A stretch of DNA of 42,093 nt from Candidatus Saccharimonadota bacterium (GCA_017431945.1 JAFRJZ010000025.1:1-42093); one strand, 5' to 3'; counted from the stretch's first letter, positions 15,623-23,585 are shown. Numbers and translations: made by a program. The notes: generated from the sequence alone by a model not told the origin.

Positions 15623-15645
15623 CCCCCGACTTTTCAGAAGGGGGG
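15623..15645 (+). terminator. GC hairpin after the toxin gene
   Basis: CCCCC (15623-15627) pairs with GGGGG (15641-15645), with an inner CTT/AAG pairing around loop TTCAG. No T run follows, so termination is uncertain. It shares CCCCGACTTTWCAG with the hairpin at 17251-17278. Confidence 0.4.
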
Positions 15646-15732
15646 ATTGCGAGTAACCTCGAATATACTTCCATTATATCAAACATTAAGCGTTTTGTCA
15701 ATAAGGACAGGCAAAATAACAGGAAGGACGGG

Positions 15733-16854
15733 TTGGTTTTGAATTTAAAAATAGGTATCATCGGTTTACCAAACGTAGGAAAATCTACGCTTTTTAATGC
15801 GCTGACCAACGCTGGGGCGCTTGCCGCTAATTATCCTTTTGCTACCATCGAGCCAAATGTTGGCATCGTTCCAGTTCCAGATGAACGGCTAGGCGTATTG
15901 GCCAAAATGTACGAAACCGACAAAGTGGTTCCTGCGACAGTCGAATTTGTTGATATTGCCGGCCTCGTTCAAGGCGCTAGTAGGGGCGAAGGTCTTGGTA
16001 ATAAATTCCTTGCTCACATTCGCGAGTGCCAAGCCATCTGCCATGTAGTGCGCACTTTTAAAAATGACGACATCGTCCGCGCCGACAATCAAATTGAAGA
16101 CGACATCATCAGGCAAGCTAAAGATGATATCGACATTATTAATCTTGAACTCCAATTAGCCGATGAAGAAACTAAGGCGAAGGTAGACGCCAAACGCAAA
16201 AAATCTTCCGAAGACGAACACGTCCCCTACCTCACCGACAAACCAGTCATCTACATGTTCAACGTCGACGAATCCGGCCTAACTGACAGAGATTTGCAGG
16301 ATAAGTTAAAGGACCTAGTGTCGACGGGTGACGCGCATAGCAAGGTCGCGGGTGGCGCCGCTTGGGGGGCAGGTGACGCGCATAGGGGGACCCCCGCCGC
16401 GCGCAGCGCAGCGAGCACGGTGGGGGATAATGCGCGACAGGACCCGCCCAAAGCAAATGCCATATTCGTTAACGCCAAGCTTGAAGAAGAAATGTCCGGC
16501 ATGGACAGAGCCGAACGCAAAGAGTTCTTAGAAAGTTACGGCGTCGAGCACGATGCGCTCGAGGAACTTATTAAAGCTGCCTACCAAACCCTCGGCCTCC
16601 AATCCTTCCTTACTGCTGGCAAAAAAGAGGTTCGCGCCTGGACCATTCATAAAGGCGCTACCGCCCCCGAAGCTGCCGGCACCATTCATACTGATTTTGA
16701 GCGCGGTTTCATCGCCGCTGAAGTCTGTAAATATGACGACCTCAAGCGTCTCGGTTCCGAAAAAGCCGTCAAAGAAGCTGGTCTCCTTCGCACTGAAGGC
16801 AAGACTTACATCATGCAAGAAGGTGATGTCGTTGAATTTAAATTTAACGTCTAG
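15733..16854 (+). CDS. ychF: Redox/ribosome-associated GTPase/ATPase YchF (OLA1 family), altered architecture
   Basis: A P-loop NTPase that binds ribosomes and prefers ATP. Its G1 motif is GLPNVGKST (about residues 11-19), G3 is DIAGLVQGASRGEGLGN, the G4 position reads NVDE, and the C-terminal TGS domain contains ATAPEAAGTIHTDFERGF. Two departures stand out. The helical arm between INLEL and LTDKP is about 36 residues, against about 75 in E. coli YchF as I recall it. About 40 Gly/Ala/Asp-rich residues (from STGDAHS to NARQDP) are inserted after LKDLV. The start is TTG at 15733, with GGAAGG 5 bases upstream; TTG at 15739 fits homologues (MNLKIGIIG) equally well. Confidence 0.93.
   Translation: MVLNLKIGIIGLPNVGKSTLFNALTNAGALAANYPFATIEPNVGIVPVPDERLGVLAKMYETDKVVPATVEFVDIAGLVQGASRGEGLGNKFLAHIRECQAICHVVRTFKNDDIVRADNQIEDDIIRQAKDDIDIINLELQLADEETKAKVDAKRKKSSEDEHVPYLTDKPVIYMFNVDESGLTDRDLQDKLKDLVSTGDAHSKVAGGAAWGAGDAHRGTPAARSAASTVGDNARQDPPKANAIFVNAKLEEEMSGMDRAERKEFLESYGVEHDALEELIKAAYQTLGLQSFLTAGKKEVRAWTIHKGATAPEAAGTIHTDFERGFIAAEVCKYDDLKRLGSEKAVKEAGLLRTEGKTYIMQEGDVVEFKFNV
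16318..16452. mobile_element. In-frame GC-rich palindromic element inside ychF
   Basis: The segment is far more GC-rich than the rest of ychF. It holds two direct copies of GGTGACGCGCATAG (16327-16340 and 16372-16385) and an imperfect inverted copy at the right end (ATGCGCGACA near 16430). It also has an inverted repeat CCCCCGCCG (16391-16399) with CGGTGGGGG (16418-16426), one wobble. The encoded residues have no counterpart in YchF of other bacteria. It resembles the rnhB-yraN insert in being palindromic, GC-rich and open in frame, though the sequences differ. Confidence 0.55.
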
Positions 16855-16862
16855 ATAAAAGT

Positions 16863-17246
16863 ATGAACTACCGCAACGACATTCAAGAAGCTAAAAATTT
16901 TCACCGTAGCCGCCGAGCCTTCATTTTTTATAACAATCAGGTTGATTTTTTGCCACCAAAAAGCCCTCTTTCTCACTTTGAATATTGCCAATCAAAAGGC
17001 TTGACTAAAGTTTTTAATAACATCACCAGGGGCTATTATCTCAATGGTAAATTAATTTTTTACAAAGGTGATTTTATTTATGACCAAAAAGTTATTGATG
17101 AAGCCCTAAAATTCATCGATACTATCGCAAAAGAAGTAAAAGTAAATAATTTTGAAATTTATTTCGGCCAACTACCAGAACAAGATTTTGCCCTAGACCA
17201 TCACTATGGTACATATTCTAAAGGTAAAATCATCAAAGCTAACTAA
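16863..17246 (+). CDS. Conserved-looking hypothetical protein
   Basis: A 127-residue protein with no signal or membrane segment. It contains FHRSRRAFIFYNNQVDFLP, a Gly-Tyr-rich ITRGYYLNGKLIFYKGDF, and an amphipathic helix VIDEALKFIDTIAKEV. I do not recognise the family. It starts 8 bases after the ychF stop, with no good ribosome site, so it is probably cotranscribed with ychF. Function unknown. Confidence 0.7.
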   Translation: MNYRNDIQEAKNFHRSRRAFIFYNNQVDFLPPKSPLSHFEYCQSKGLTKVFNNITRGYYLNGKLIFYKGDFIYDQKVIDEALKFIDTIAKEVKVNNFEIYFGQLPEQDFALDHHYGTYSKGKIIKAN

Positions 17247-17250
17247 AATA

Positions 17251-17278
17251 TAAGCCCCGACTTTACAGCCAGGGCTTA
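17251..17278. terminator. Hairpin between two convergent genes
   Basis: TAAGCCC (17251-17257) and GGGCTTA (17272-17278) are perfectly complementary, placed just after the 16863 gene and just before the stop of the convergent AAA-CYTH gene. The loop carries CCCCGACTTTACAG, shared (13 of 14) with the hairpin at 15623. Confidence 0.5.
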
Positions 17279-17287
17279 TGAGGAGGA

Positions 17288-18421
17288 TTATCTGGGGAGG
17301 CGACCACCATTCTTAGCAATACCATAATTGCTATACAAAGGATTGCCAGTTACCTCGAACCGGACATTGAGAAAATCCGGAAAGACAATGTTAGCATCCA
17401 CGTCGGGTATTTCTATCTCAAGTATGGCAGTATCGTGGGAGCTAGGATAAATATCTACTTCCAAATACTGTCCGCTATCGCGTTGCAAGATACAAAAACG
17501 GGTCTTGCGTATTGCAGTACAATACGGTTCGGCTTGCATCAACGCTTGCAGATATTCTTTCTCGTCGATTTTACGTTCAACTTCGATCCGCTTAGCTGGA
17601 TCGGGCGTCATTTGCTTAATGGTTTTAGTAAAAGTATAATTTTCACCAATACCACGCTGGCGCACCCGTACTTCTTCGCCAGGATTAGACTTCAGATAAG
17701 TCTGCAGAATCTCTACTTCCTGACAATTCGGCATCTTCCTTAGCTGCTCGATATCGGGATAATCAATGAGAAATTTTCTTTCGATTTCGTAGGGCTTTGG
17801 TTCACCCAGAAAACTCGAAATCTCGCCCAGAAGATGCTTCATCTTATCTTCAAAAGAACCGTCATTCTTGATAATTCTCAAATGCGGATGGCCCACCCAA
17901 GCATTCTGTGTAGCTAAGTCTAGCTCGCGTGCTTGCTCGGGCGGTTCACTGCGTGCGGCATTATTACCAAGCGTATAAAACTCTTCAGCGCCATCCGCAG
18001 CGGTTACCAAATGAAATACTGCTCCGTAAAGACCATGCACACCGGCCTCTGAAAACATTAGGCTTTCTAAGACTTGCTCAAACAAGTTTTGGCCGATATA
18101 GGCTTTATTGTCGCAGGCACCACGGTCGCAAACTATCAGGACTTTATCCAGCCCGGCCGATGCTACATAGTCTTGATACCACAATAAACGATTTAAATGA
18201 CCACCGGTCACTAGTTTTTGAAAAACAATTGGATTACTACAATCATCAAGACGAAAACCACTCAAGATGACATTTGTAGCTTCTTCAGGAATAGTAATAA
18301 CTCGCCAACCTAATTTTTCAAAGTAATCAGGTATAATACTCAGAGCGGTGGTTTTACCGGCGCAAGGCCCACCAGTCAACACAATAACTTCTAATCTGGA
18401 ATCATCTCTTTTTTCAGACAT
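17288..18421 (-). CDS. AAA/kinase-like NTPase fused to a CYTH triphosphate-tunnel domain
   Basis: A 377-residue two-domain protein. Residues about 10-205 are a P-loop kinase-like domain with Walker A TGGPCAGKTTAL, a Walker B-like KVLIVCDRGA, and a fold like AAA_28 nucleoside or nucleotide kinases. Residues about 210-370 are a CYTH domain opening with the signature YEIERKFLI (ExExK) and carrying RVRQR, FTKTIK and EVERKI tunnel residues. CYTH proteins bind or hydrolyse triphosphates and polyphosphate. The order kinase-CYTH matches plant TTM1/2-type proteins. AGGAGGT lies before the ATG. Substrate unknown. Confidence 0.85.
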   Translation of the reverse strand: MSEKRDDSRLEVIVLTGGPCAGKTTALSIIPDYFEKLGWRVITIPEEATNVILSGFRLDDCSNPIVFQKLVTGGHLNRLLWYQDYVASAGLDKVLIVCDRGACDNKAYIGQNLFEQVLESLMFSEAGVHGLYGAVFHLVTAADGAEEFYTLGNNAARSEPPEQARELDLATQNAWVGHPHLRIIKNDGSFEDKMKHLLGEISSFLGEPKPYEIERKFLIDYPDIEQLRKMPNCQEVEILQTYLKSNPGEEVRVRQRGIGENYTFTKTIKQMTPDPAKRIEVERKIDEKEYLQALMQAEPYCTAIRKTRFCILQRDSGQYLEVDIYPSSHDTAILEIEIPDVDANIVFPDFLNVRFEVTGNPLYSNYGIAKNGGRLPR

Positions 18422-18489
18422 ACTAACCTCCTAAACTCATAAGGTGCATTAATTAAACCAAAAATAAAATAGATTAAATAACAAATATA

Positions 18490-18498
18490 ATTATAACA
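18490..18498 (-). promoter_or_regulatory. Extended -10 promoter of the AAA-CYTH gene
   Basis: On the minus strand, TGT-TATAAT about 68 bases upstream of the ATG, giving a leadered message with an AGGAGG ribosome site. Confidence 0.6.
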
Positions 18499-18608
18499 CA
18501 CCTCTGTAACTCAGAAAATAGCTATTGCTTTTTTGCTGGGAAATGTGATATAGACAAATGGCCTTGCTGAAGTAAGTCAAAGCTAGTACATGAAGGAGGG
18601 GGATGCTA

Positions 18609-18935
18609 ATGCAAATGAATCATCATTATTCAGACGTCCGCTTGACAGATTCAATCATCAATCTAACCGACGAACCGATTATTATGTATGAGGAGACTAG
18701 TGGCGCAATAAAATGTTTTCATCCTGTTAAGAATGGGGATGAATGTGAATTACTAAATAAAATCATTTTTACAAAAAAATGATTTCAAAATAGTCCATTA
18801 CGTCGTAAAAAATTAGATATTCAAAATTTTAAAAGCATCTGGGCGGCGACTTGATGATGTAGCAATCATTGATTATTTAGCAATAGGGCGGTATAACCCG
18901 GGGCTTTTTTGCGAATTCAGCTTAGTATGCCATCT
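18609..18935 (+). pseudogene. Probably frameshifted small protein with an INLT motif
   Basis: GGAGG at 18595-18599 and ATG at 18609 open a 57-residue frame ending at TGA 18780-18782, just after an A7 tract. It contains SIINLTDEPIIMYEETSG, resembling small proteins that begin INLTPHxIxxY (recalled, not searched). Past the A7 tract another frame holds DFKIVHYVVKN, one TAG stop, and then ASGRRLDDVAIIDYLAIG, which resembles the later part of such proteins. The simplest reading is one decayed gene with a frameshift and a stop. If the first frame alone is functional it is a 57-residue peptide. Confidence 0.4.
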
Positions 18936-18949
18936 CATTTAGCAAAATA

Positions 18950-18958
18950 TGTTATAAT
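18950..18958 (+). promoter_or_regulatory. Extended -10 promoter of the rhodanese-like gene (leaderless start)
   Basis: TGT-TATAAT, 6 bases, then ATG at 18965. Confidence 0.75.
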
Positions 18959-18964
18959 GAACTT

Positions 18965-19684
18965 ATGGTAAAAAAGTCACAAACTCATTGTAGTCAGAAT
19001 TGTAATATTACTTTTAAAATTCTCATCGGTATCGTCGTCGCATTGGTAGTCTTTGCGCTCGGGCTCGGTATTGGTCAAGCGTTTCGTCCAATCACAAACG
19101 ACACTTTACCACCCGCCGAAGCCGGCACCGGCGAACGTGGTGCCCAATTTGGTGTCGATGCCAATATTAACGAAGCTACCATCGATGATTATCTCGGTCG
19201 CAGCGATAGTGTTTATCGCGATATGCGCTTGCTTGTAGACCCCGCCGATTATTCAGCCATTGGTGGCGATTCTTACCTTAGCGGTTATGTTGATGGTTTT
19301 GAAATCGTGCCTTATCCGTATCTTGTCAATGTTACTGGCTTACCCGAGGCGGTCGGCCAAAGTTACACCGGCCCCACTCTATTCACTATAAACGAAGACG
19401 GTTCTTACACCGCGAATTACAAAGAATCTATGGCCATCCTTGAAGATCTATTTCCCAAGGACAAAAACATCTTCCTGATGTGTGGTGGCGCTGGTTATGC
19501 CGGCCAGACCAAGGATTTGCTCACCAAACTTGGCTGGGATGCTAGTAAAATTTACAACGTCGGCGGCTACTGGTTCTATGAAGGTAATCACGATATTAAA
19601 GTTAAAAATGATGACGGCACTTACGCTTTTTGGAAAGTCCCCTACCACACCATTGATTTCACAACTTTAACCCCAGCTACATAA
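18965..19684 (+). CDS. Membrane-anchored rhodanese-like protein
   Basis: A 239-residue protein with one N-terminal membrane helix (about 17-37), so the rest lies outside the membrane. Residues about 75-225 look like a rhodanese domain. DYLGRSDSVYRDMRLLVD matches the opening strand, and the catalytic loop is C173 in FLMCGGAGYAGQ, followed by the helix DLLTKLGW and YNVGGYWFYEGN. Rhodaneses transfer sulfur or handle persulfides through that Cys. It starts the cluster with a thioredoxin-like protein 0 bases downstream, suggesting an extracytoplasmic redox or sulfur role. Confidence 0.75.
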   Translation: MVKKSQTHCSQNCNITFKILIGIVVALVVFALGLGIGQAFRPITNDTLPPAEAGTGERGAQFGVDANINEATIDDYLGRSDSVYRDMRLLVDPADYSAIGGDSYLSGYVDGFEIVPYPYLVNVTGLPEAVGQSYTGPTLFTINEDGSYTANYKESMAILEDLFPKDKNIFLMCGGAGYAGQTKDLLTKLGWDASKIYNVGGYWFYEGNHDIKVKNDDGTYAFWKVPYHTIDFTTLTPAT

Positions 19685-20227
19685 ATGTCTCAGAAAAGCA
19701 AAACCATTGAACGCACAAAATCCTCCCACCCACATCTTTTTACCCGCCTAAAAACCTTTTGCTTAAATCATAAACCATTAACCATAATCATTTCGGCGCT
19801 TGTGCTTATCGTCGCTGTTTTTGCCATTTGGCAAATCGCCATTCCACACCCTGTTCGTCTCAGCGATGCTTCCTATGGCGGTAGCGAGCAGATTGACCTC
19901 ACCGCCGATACCTACAACCAACTCATAGATAATAGAGCCTCTTTTATCGTTTTCATTGATCAGCCAGGTTGTATCACCGCCGACAAACTTCGCGAGATGC
20001 TTAGTAATATTGCCAGCGAATACCAGATTCACATTTACCACCTCATGTGGTCCAATGTCAAAAATACTAATCTTCGCGACCATGTTAAATATTACCCCTC
20101 AGTTGCTATTATTAGGAATGGCCAAGTTGTCGATGCTCTTGACGCCGATTCCGACGCCCACACCGCCTACTACAACTCCGAAGCTGATTTAAAAAATTGG
20201 ATTTCTCGTTATGTTAAATTATCGTAA
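19685..20227 (+). CDS. Membrane-anchored thioredoxin-like protein with a single Cys
   Basis: A 180-residue protein: a basic N-terminus, a membrane helix (about 31-52), and an external thioredoxin-like domain (about 68-178). The active site position reads DQPGCITADKL, so only C96 remains and the second Cys of CxxC is Ala. The cis-Pro region is YYPSVAIIRNG (P138). It starts immediately after the previous stop and overlaps the next gene by 17 bases, so it is translated from an operon. A single Cys suggests thiol exchange or a structural role rather than disulfide reduction; this is inference. Confidence 0.7.
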   Translation: MSQKSKTIERTKSSHPHLFTRLKTFCLNHKPLTIIISALVLIVAVFAIWQIAIPHPVRLSDASYGGSEQIDLTADTYNQLIDNRASFIVFIDQPGCITADKLREMLSNIASEYQIHIYHLMWSNVKNTNLRDHVKYYPSVAIIRNGQVVDALDADSDAHTAYYNSEADLKNWISRYVKLS

Positions 20228-21476
20228 GATTCGCTCTCTGCTGACAATCGCCTCGACGATTATAATTCCAGTCGTGGTGATGTTAGTAGCCTTTATTATC
20301 TTTTTAATAACCACTAATGATACTCCTCCCTATTGGAACCGTCACCATCTCGTCTCTAATAACGCCGCAATTCTGATCTCTGCGGCGTATATCGGAATAC
20401 TTTTTATCTCATTCTATTTAGCAATAGCTTTTGCCTCCATAATTATTTATTACAAAATGCGAATTAATGGTGTCGAACTTTGCAAAAAAGATCGTATTGT
20501 ATTGATAGTAAATATCATTACTATTATCATTTTTGGAATAACTGGAATTATCTTTGACCCTAGCCCCGACTTAGGTTTACCAACAGAAACCATTCAAATC
20601 TTCCGACTTTTAATCATAATGATTTCTGCGCTTGGTTTTGCATTCATCATAGTTATGCGTAAAATCGAGCCAGGCGACAATCGCGTTTTTTGGCCACTTG
20701 TTTTAAACTGGTTTGCAACTCTTTGTATACTTGCAATTCTATCCATTCTCGGTTTTGGCAGTTTTGTTGCTTTATTTGCCCTTAGCCCCTATTCTTGGAT
20801 TGTCGGCTTTGGTCTCATACCCATAATGCTCGAAATCGTTGCATTATGTTCTCCATTAATTTTGTTTTATGCCGGTGTGAGTCAATTTTTCACCGCTAGA
20901 TATCGCCCTGATAAACTCTTTACTGTGACCACCCTAAATCTCATTACACTACTAACTTCAATCTACATACAACTATTTTCTTTGCATATTTTAGGCGCGT
21001 CAATTTTCTTACTAGTAATTATTGCTTCAGTAGCAATCATTTTGACAGTAGTAATAAATAAGTTTTTTGGTAATCGCCAAATACGCAACCCCAGACTTTG
21101 GCAAGTATTGTCAATATCCTTATCTATCTTATTTGCTGGTGCTTTCGGTTTTTCTTATTATGTTTTAGCTCAGCAAGCCCCTAGCATCGTCCAGCGAATT
21201 AATTTAATAAATAACAAAAACGATGTAGAAAATTACGAGACAAAAACAGAACGTAATAAAGCCGTCGATGAGGCGGATAAATTAGATGAAGATACCGACG
21301 AAGTAGACGAATCTGATACAGAAAATTTCGAGAGTCATAACGAAGATTTTGATGAATATGAAGAATATGACGAACCCGATGAATTTGAAGACGAATATGA
21401 TGACGATTTCGACGAAGGCTACGATTATAGTGAAGATGATGAATTCGACGAAGATTTTGACGACGAAGATTTCTAG
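20211..21476 (+). CDS. Polytopic membrane protein with a long acidic C-terminal tail
   Basis: A 421-residue protein with about eight to nine hydrophobic helices between residues 8 and 325, then a tail of roughly 85 residues that is almost wholly Asp/Glu with regularly spaced Tyr/Phe (for example DEYEEYDEPDEFEDEYDD). The tail could bind calcium or a basic partner, or act as a charged brush. The fold is not recognised. The start overlaps the thioredoxin-like gene by 17 bases. Confidence 0.7.
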   Translation: MLNYRKIRSLLTIASTIIIPVVVMLVAFIIFLITTNDTPPYWNRHHLVSNNAAILISAAYIGILFISFYLAIAFASIIIYYKMRINGVELCKKDRIVLIVNIITIIIFGITGIIFDPSPDLGLPTETIQIFRLLIIMISALGFAFIIVMRKIEPGDNRVFWPLVLNWFATLCILAILSILGFGSFVALFALSPYSWIVGFGLIPIMLEIVALCSPLILFYAGVSQFFTARYRPDKLFTVTTLNLITLLTSIYIQLFSLHILGASIFLLVIIASVAIILTVVINKFFGNRQIRNPRLWQVLSISLSILFAGAFGFSYYVLAQQAPSIVQRINLINNKNDVENYETKTERNKAVDEADKLDEDTDEVDESDTENFESHNEDFDEYEEYDEPDEFEDEYDDDFDEGYDYSEDDEFDEDFDDEDF

Positions 21477-21485
21477 TGCTATTAT
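21477..21485 (+). promoter_or_regulatory. Possible extended -10 promoter of the HNH nuclease gene
   Basis: TGC-TATTAT, 7 bases, then ATG at 21493, just downstream of the previous stop. Confidence 0.5.
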
Positions 21486-21492
21486 AAAATCA

Positions 21493-22263
21493 ATGGAAGG
21501 GAATCAAACTTTTGAAAAAGCGCCAAAGCGTCGGCGCCCTCGTTTTCGCTGGCGTCGTATCATTGCGCTCTTGATTCTGCTCGGCGGCATTACTTTTTGG
21601 CTAATTGTTAACCCCGCCAGCTATGAGTCCGAAATAATTTATCAAGCGCCTAGCGCCGACGCCACCGACACTAATGCTCCGCTCGCCACCGCCGTCCTCG
21701 CTCAGCTTGAAGTCAAAGGTCGTGCACCCAAGACTGGTTACGAGCGCACTCAGTTTTATGACGGCTGGCCTAATATGGAGGATGGCTGCAACCTTCGCCA
21801 AAAAATCCTCCGTCGCGACCTCGGCGATAGCGCCAAACTAGACGGTTGTAATGTCGTTAGTGGTGAATATACTGAGCCCTACACTGGCGAACATTTAATT
21901 TTTACTGCTCGCGAGCAGATTAGTAAAGGCCTCCAAATTGACCATATCGTAGCCCTGAGTGACGCTTGGCAAAAGGGCGCGCAAAATCTGGAGCAGGCCG
22001 TTCGCTATCAGCTCGCCACCGACCCACTCAATCTCGTAGCCGCCGACAGCTCCGCCAACCAAAAGAAATCCGACGGTGACGCCGCCACCTGGCTTCCTAG
22101 CAACAAAGCTTTTCGTTGCGAATATGTCGCTCGCCAAGTTTCAGTCAAATACAAATATCATCTCTGGGTCACCGAAGCTGAGCGTGACGCCATCAATAAT
22201 GTCTTGCAAAATTGCCCCAACCAACTTGCGGTCGGGGTCACTTTACCCTCTGGACAAAATTAG
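21493..22263 (+). CDS. Membrane-anchored HNH nuclease (DUF1524/GmrSD C-terminal-like)
   Basis: A 256-residue protein: a very basic N-terminus (PKRRRPRFRWRR), one membrane helix (about 23-39), then an external nuclease domain. The domain matches the secreted DUF1524-type HNH family: GYERTQFYDGW, DGCNLRQKILRRDL, the HNH core QIDHIVALSDAW (D150, H151), DPLNL (N180), ANQKKSDGD, and a final Cys-rich SNKAFRCEY. Such proteins cut DNA. In a host-dependent CPR cell it might release nucleotides for uptake, which is inference. The start at 21493 is chosen because the promoter is at leaderless distance and the longer frame runs through the previous gene. Confidence 0.85.
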   Translation: MEGNQTFEKAPKRRRPRFRWRRIIALLILLGGITFWLIVNPASYESEIIYQAPSADATDTNAPLATAVLAQLEVKGRAPKTGYERTQFYDGWPNMEDGCNLRQKILRRDLGDSAKLDGCNVVSGEYTEPYTGEHLIFTAREQISKGLQIDHIVALSDAWQKGAQNLEQAVRYQLATDPLNLVAADSSANQKKSDGDAATWLPSNKAFRCEYVARQVSVKYKYHLWVTEAERDAINNVLQNCPNQLAVGVTLPSGQN

Positions 22264-22270
22264 CAAAATG

Positions 22271-22279
22271 TGATATAAT
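22271..22279 (+). promoter_or_regulatory. Extended -10 promoter of uvrC (leaderless start)
   Basis: TGA-TATAAT, 6 bases, then ATG at 22286. Confidence 0.75.
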
Positions 22280-22285
22280 AGATAT

Positions 22286-23581
22286 ATGAGCCCCCTAGAT
22301 AACAAAAATTTAGCCGAAAAACTCAAAACTCTCCCCGCCTCCCCCGGGGTTTATTTTCATAAAAACGCTCAAGGCGAGATTATTTATGTCGGTAAAGCCG
22401 CCGTTCTCAAAAACCGCGTTCGTCAGTATTTTCACCGCACCAAAAAAGATCCCAAGACTACTGCTCTCGTCGCCGAAATCGCCGACACCGACTGGATTGT
22501 GGTTGATACCGAGATGGACGCCCTTTTTCTTGAGTCCGAGATGATTAAACGCTACAAGCCTAAATGGAACATTTTACTTCGCGATGACAAAGCCGTAAGC
22601 TATGTACGCATTGACCTTAAATCTCAAGTCCCTTATGTTTCTATTACACGCATTCCTCAGGATGACAAGGCGCGCTACATCGGTCCTTTTTATGGTAAGA
22701 CTGCCATCCAGAAATCCCTCCGTATTTTAAGGCACATTTTCCCATATTATGACAAACCCTACACTGGCAAAAAGACCCTCAATACCGATCTCGGTCTTAC
22801 TCCAGGTATTGAAGTTGCTACTAATAAAGAACAAGCCATCAAGGAATATAAACAAAACCTCCGCAAGCTTATCCTCTACCTCGAAGGCGGCCGCCAAAAG
22901 CTCTTAAAACAAACCGAAAAAGAAATGTATGAAGCCTCCAAAGCACAAAATTATGAGCTCGCCACTAAGCTCCGTAATCAACTCCAATCTCTTCAAGCAT
23001 TACGCAAAAAAATCGTTTTCAGCGATAAAGAATTCTTAAATATTTCCTCCGATCAAGCCTTAAAGCAGCTTCAGATGTTGTTAAAATCACAACACCCAGC
23101 GCTCATCAAACCCCCAGTACGCATTGAAGGCTATGATGTCTCGCATCAGTCCGGCACCAACGCTGTCGCTAGCATGGTGGTATTTACCAACGGCACTGCT
23201 GATCGCGCCGAATATCGCAAGTTCAAAATCCGCCAGAAGAACTCTCAAGATGATCTCGCTAGTCTCACCGAAACTATCACTCGCCGTCTCAAGCATCCCG
23301 AATGGCCCTACCCCGACCTCATCATCCTTGATGGCGGTATTACTCAAATCAACGCTGTCAAAGACCAGCTCACCGAGCATCACATCGCCGTTATTGGTCG
23401 CGACAAGTCCGGTGATCACAGCCACTCTGCTCCCGTCAATATCGTCCTCGCTGATGGCACATACCACCCACTCCCTACTAGTTCACATATTGCTCGTCTA
23501 ATCGCTCGCATCGACGAAGAAGCTCATCGCTTTGCTATCACTTACCACACCTTGTTAAAACGTAAAAATATGCTAAAATAA
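22286..23581 (+). CDS. uvrC: Excinuclease ABC subunit C, short form
   Basis: Makes the dual incisions in nucleotide excision repair. The 431-residue protein has the GIY-YIG nuclease domain (GVYFHK...IIYVGKA, about 21-38), a UVR motif (about 205-240, EMYEASKAQNYELATKLRNQ) and the RNase H-like nuclease (GYDVSHQSGTNAVASMVVF, ILDGG). It ends at RFAITYHTLLKRK, where typical UvrC continues for about 100 or more residues with a tandem helix-hairpin-helix domain; that part is missing. The usual four-Cys cluster between the first domains is also absent. The usual length is about 600 residues. uvrA and uvrB are not in the window. Confidence 0.95.
   Translation: MSPLDNKNLAEKLKTLPASPGVYFHKNAQGEIIYVGKAAVLKNRVRQYFHRTKKDPKTTALVAEIADTDWIVVDTEMDALFLESEMIKRYKPKWNILLRDDKAVSYVRIDLKSQVPYVSITRIPQDDKARYIGPFYGKTAIQKSLRILRHIFPYYDKPYTGKKTLNTDLGLTPGIEVATNKEQAIKEYKQNLRKLILYLEGGRQKLLKQTEKEMYEASKAQNYELATKLRNQLQSLQALRKKIVFSDKEFLNISSDQALKQLQMLLKSQHPALIKPPVRIEGYDVSHQSGTNAVASMVVFTNGTADRAEYRKFKIRQKNSQDDLASLTETITRRLKHPEWPYPDLIILDGGITQINAVKDQLTEHHIAVIGRDKSGDHSHSAPVNIVLADGTYHPLPTSSHIARLIARIDEEAHRFAITYHTLLKRKNMLK
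23571..23579 (+). promoter_or_regulatory. Extended -10 promoter of the holin-like gene (leaderless start)
   Basis: TGC-TAAAAT overlapping the end of uvrC, 6 bases before ATG at 23586. Confidence 0.6.
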
Positions 23582-23585
23582 GCCT

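Noticed and set aside
21349-21492. Longer N-terminus for the HNH nuclease
   Set aside because: The extension is the antisense-of-frame reading of the acidic tail of the previous gene; the basic N-terminus and membrane helix begin at 21493.
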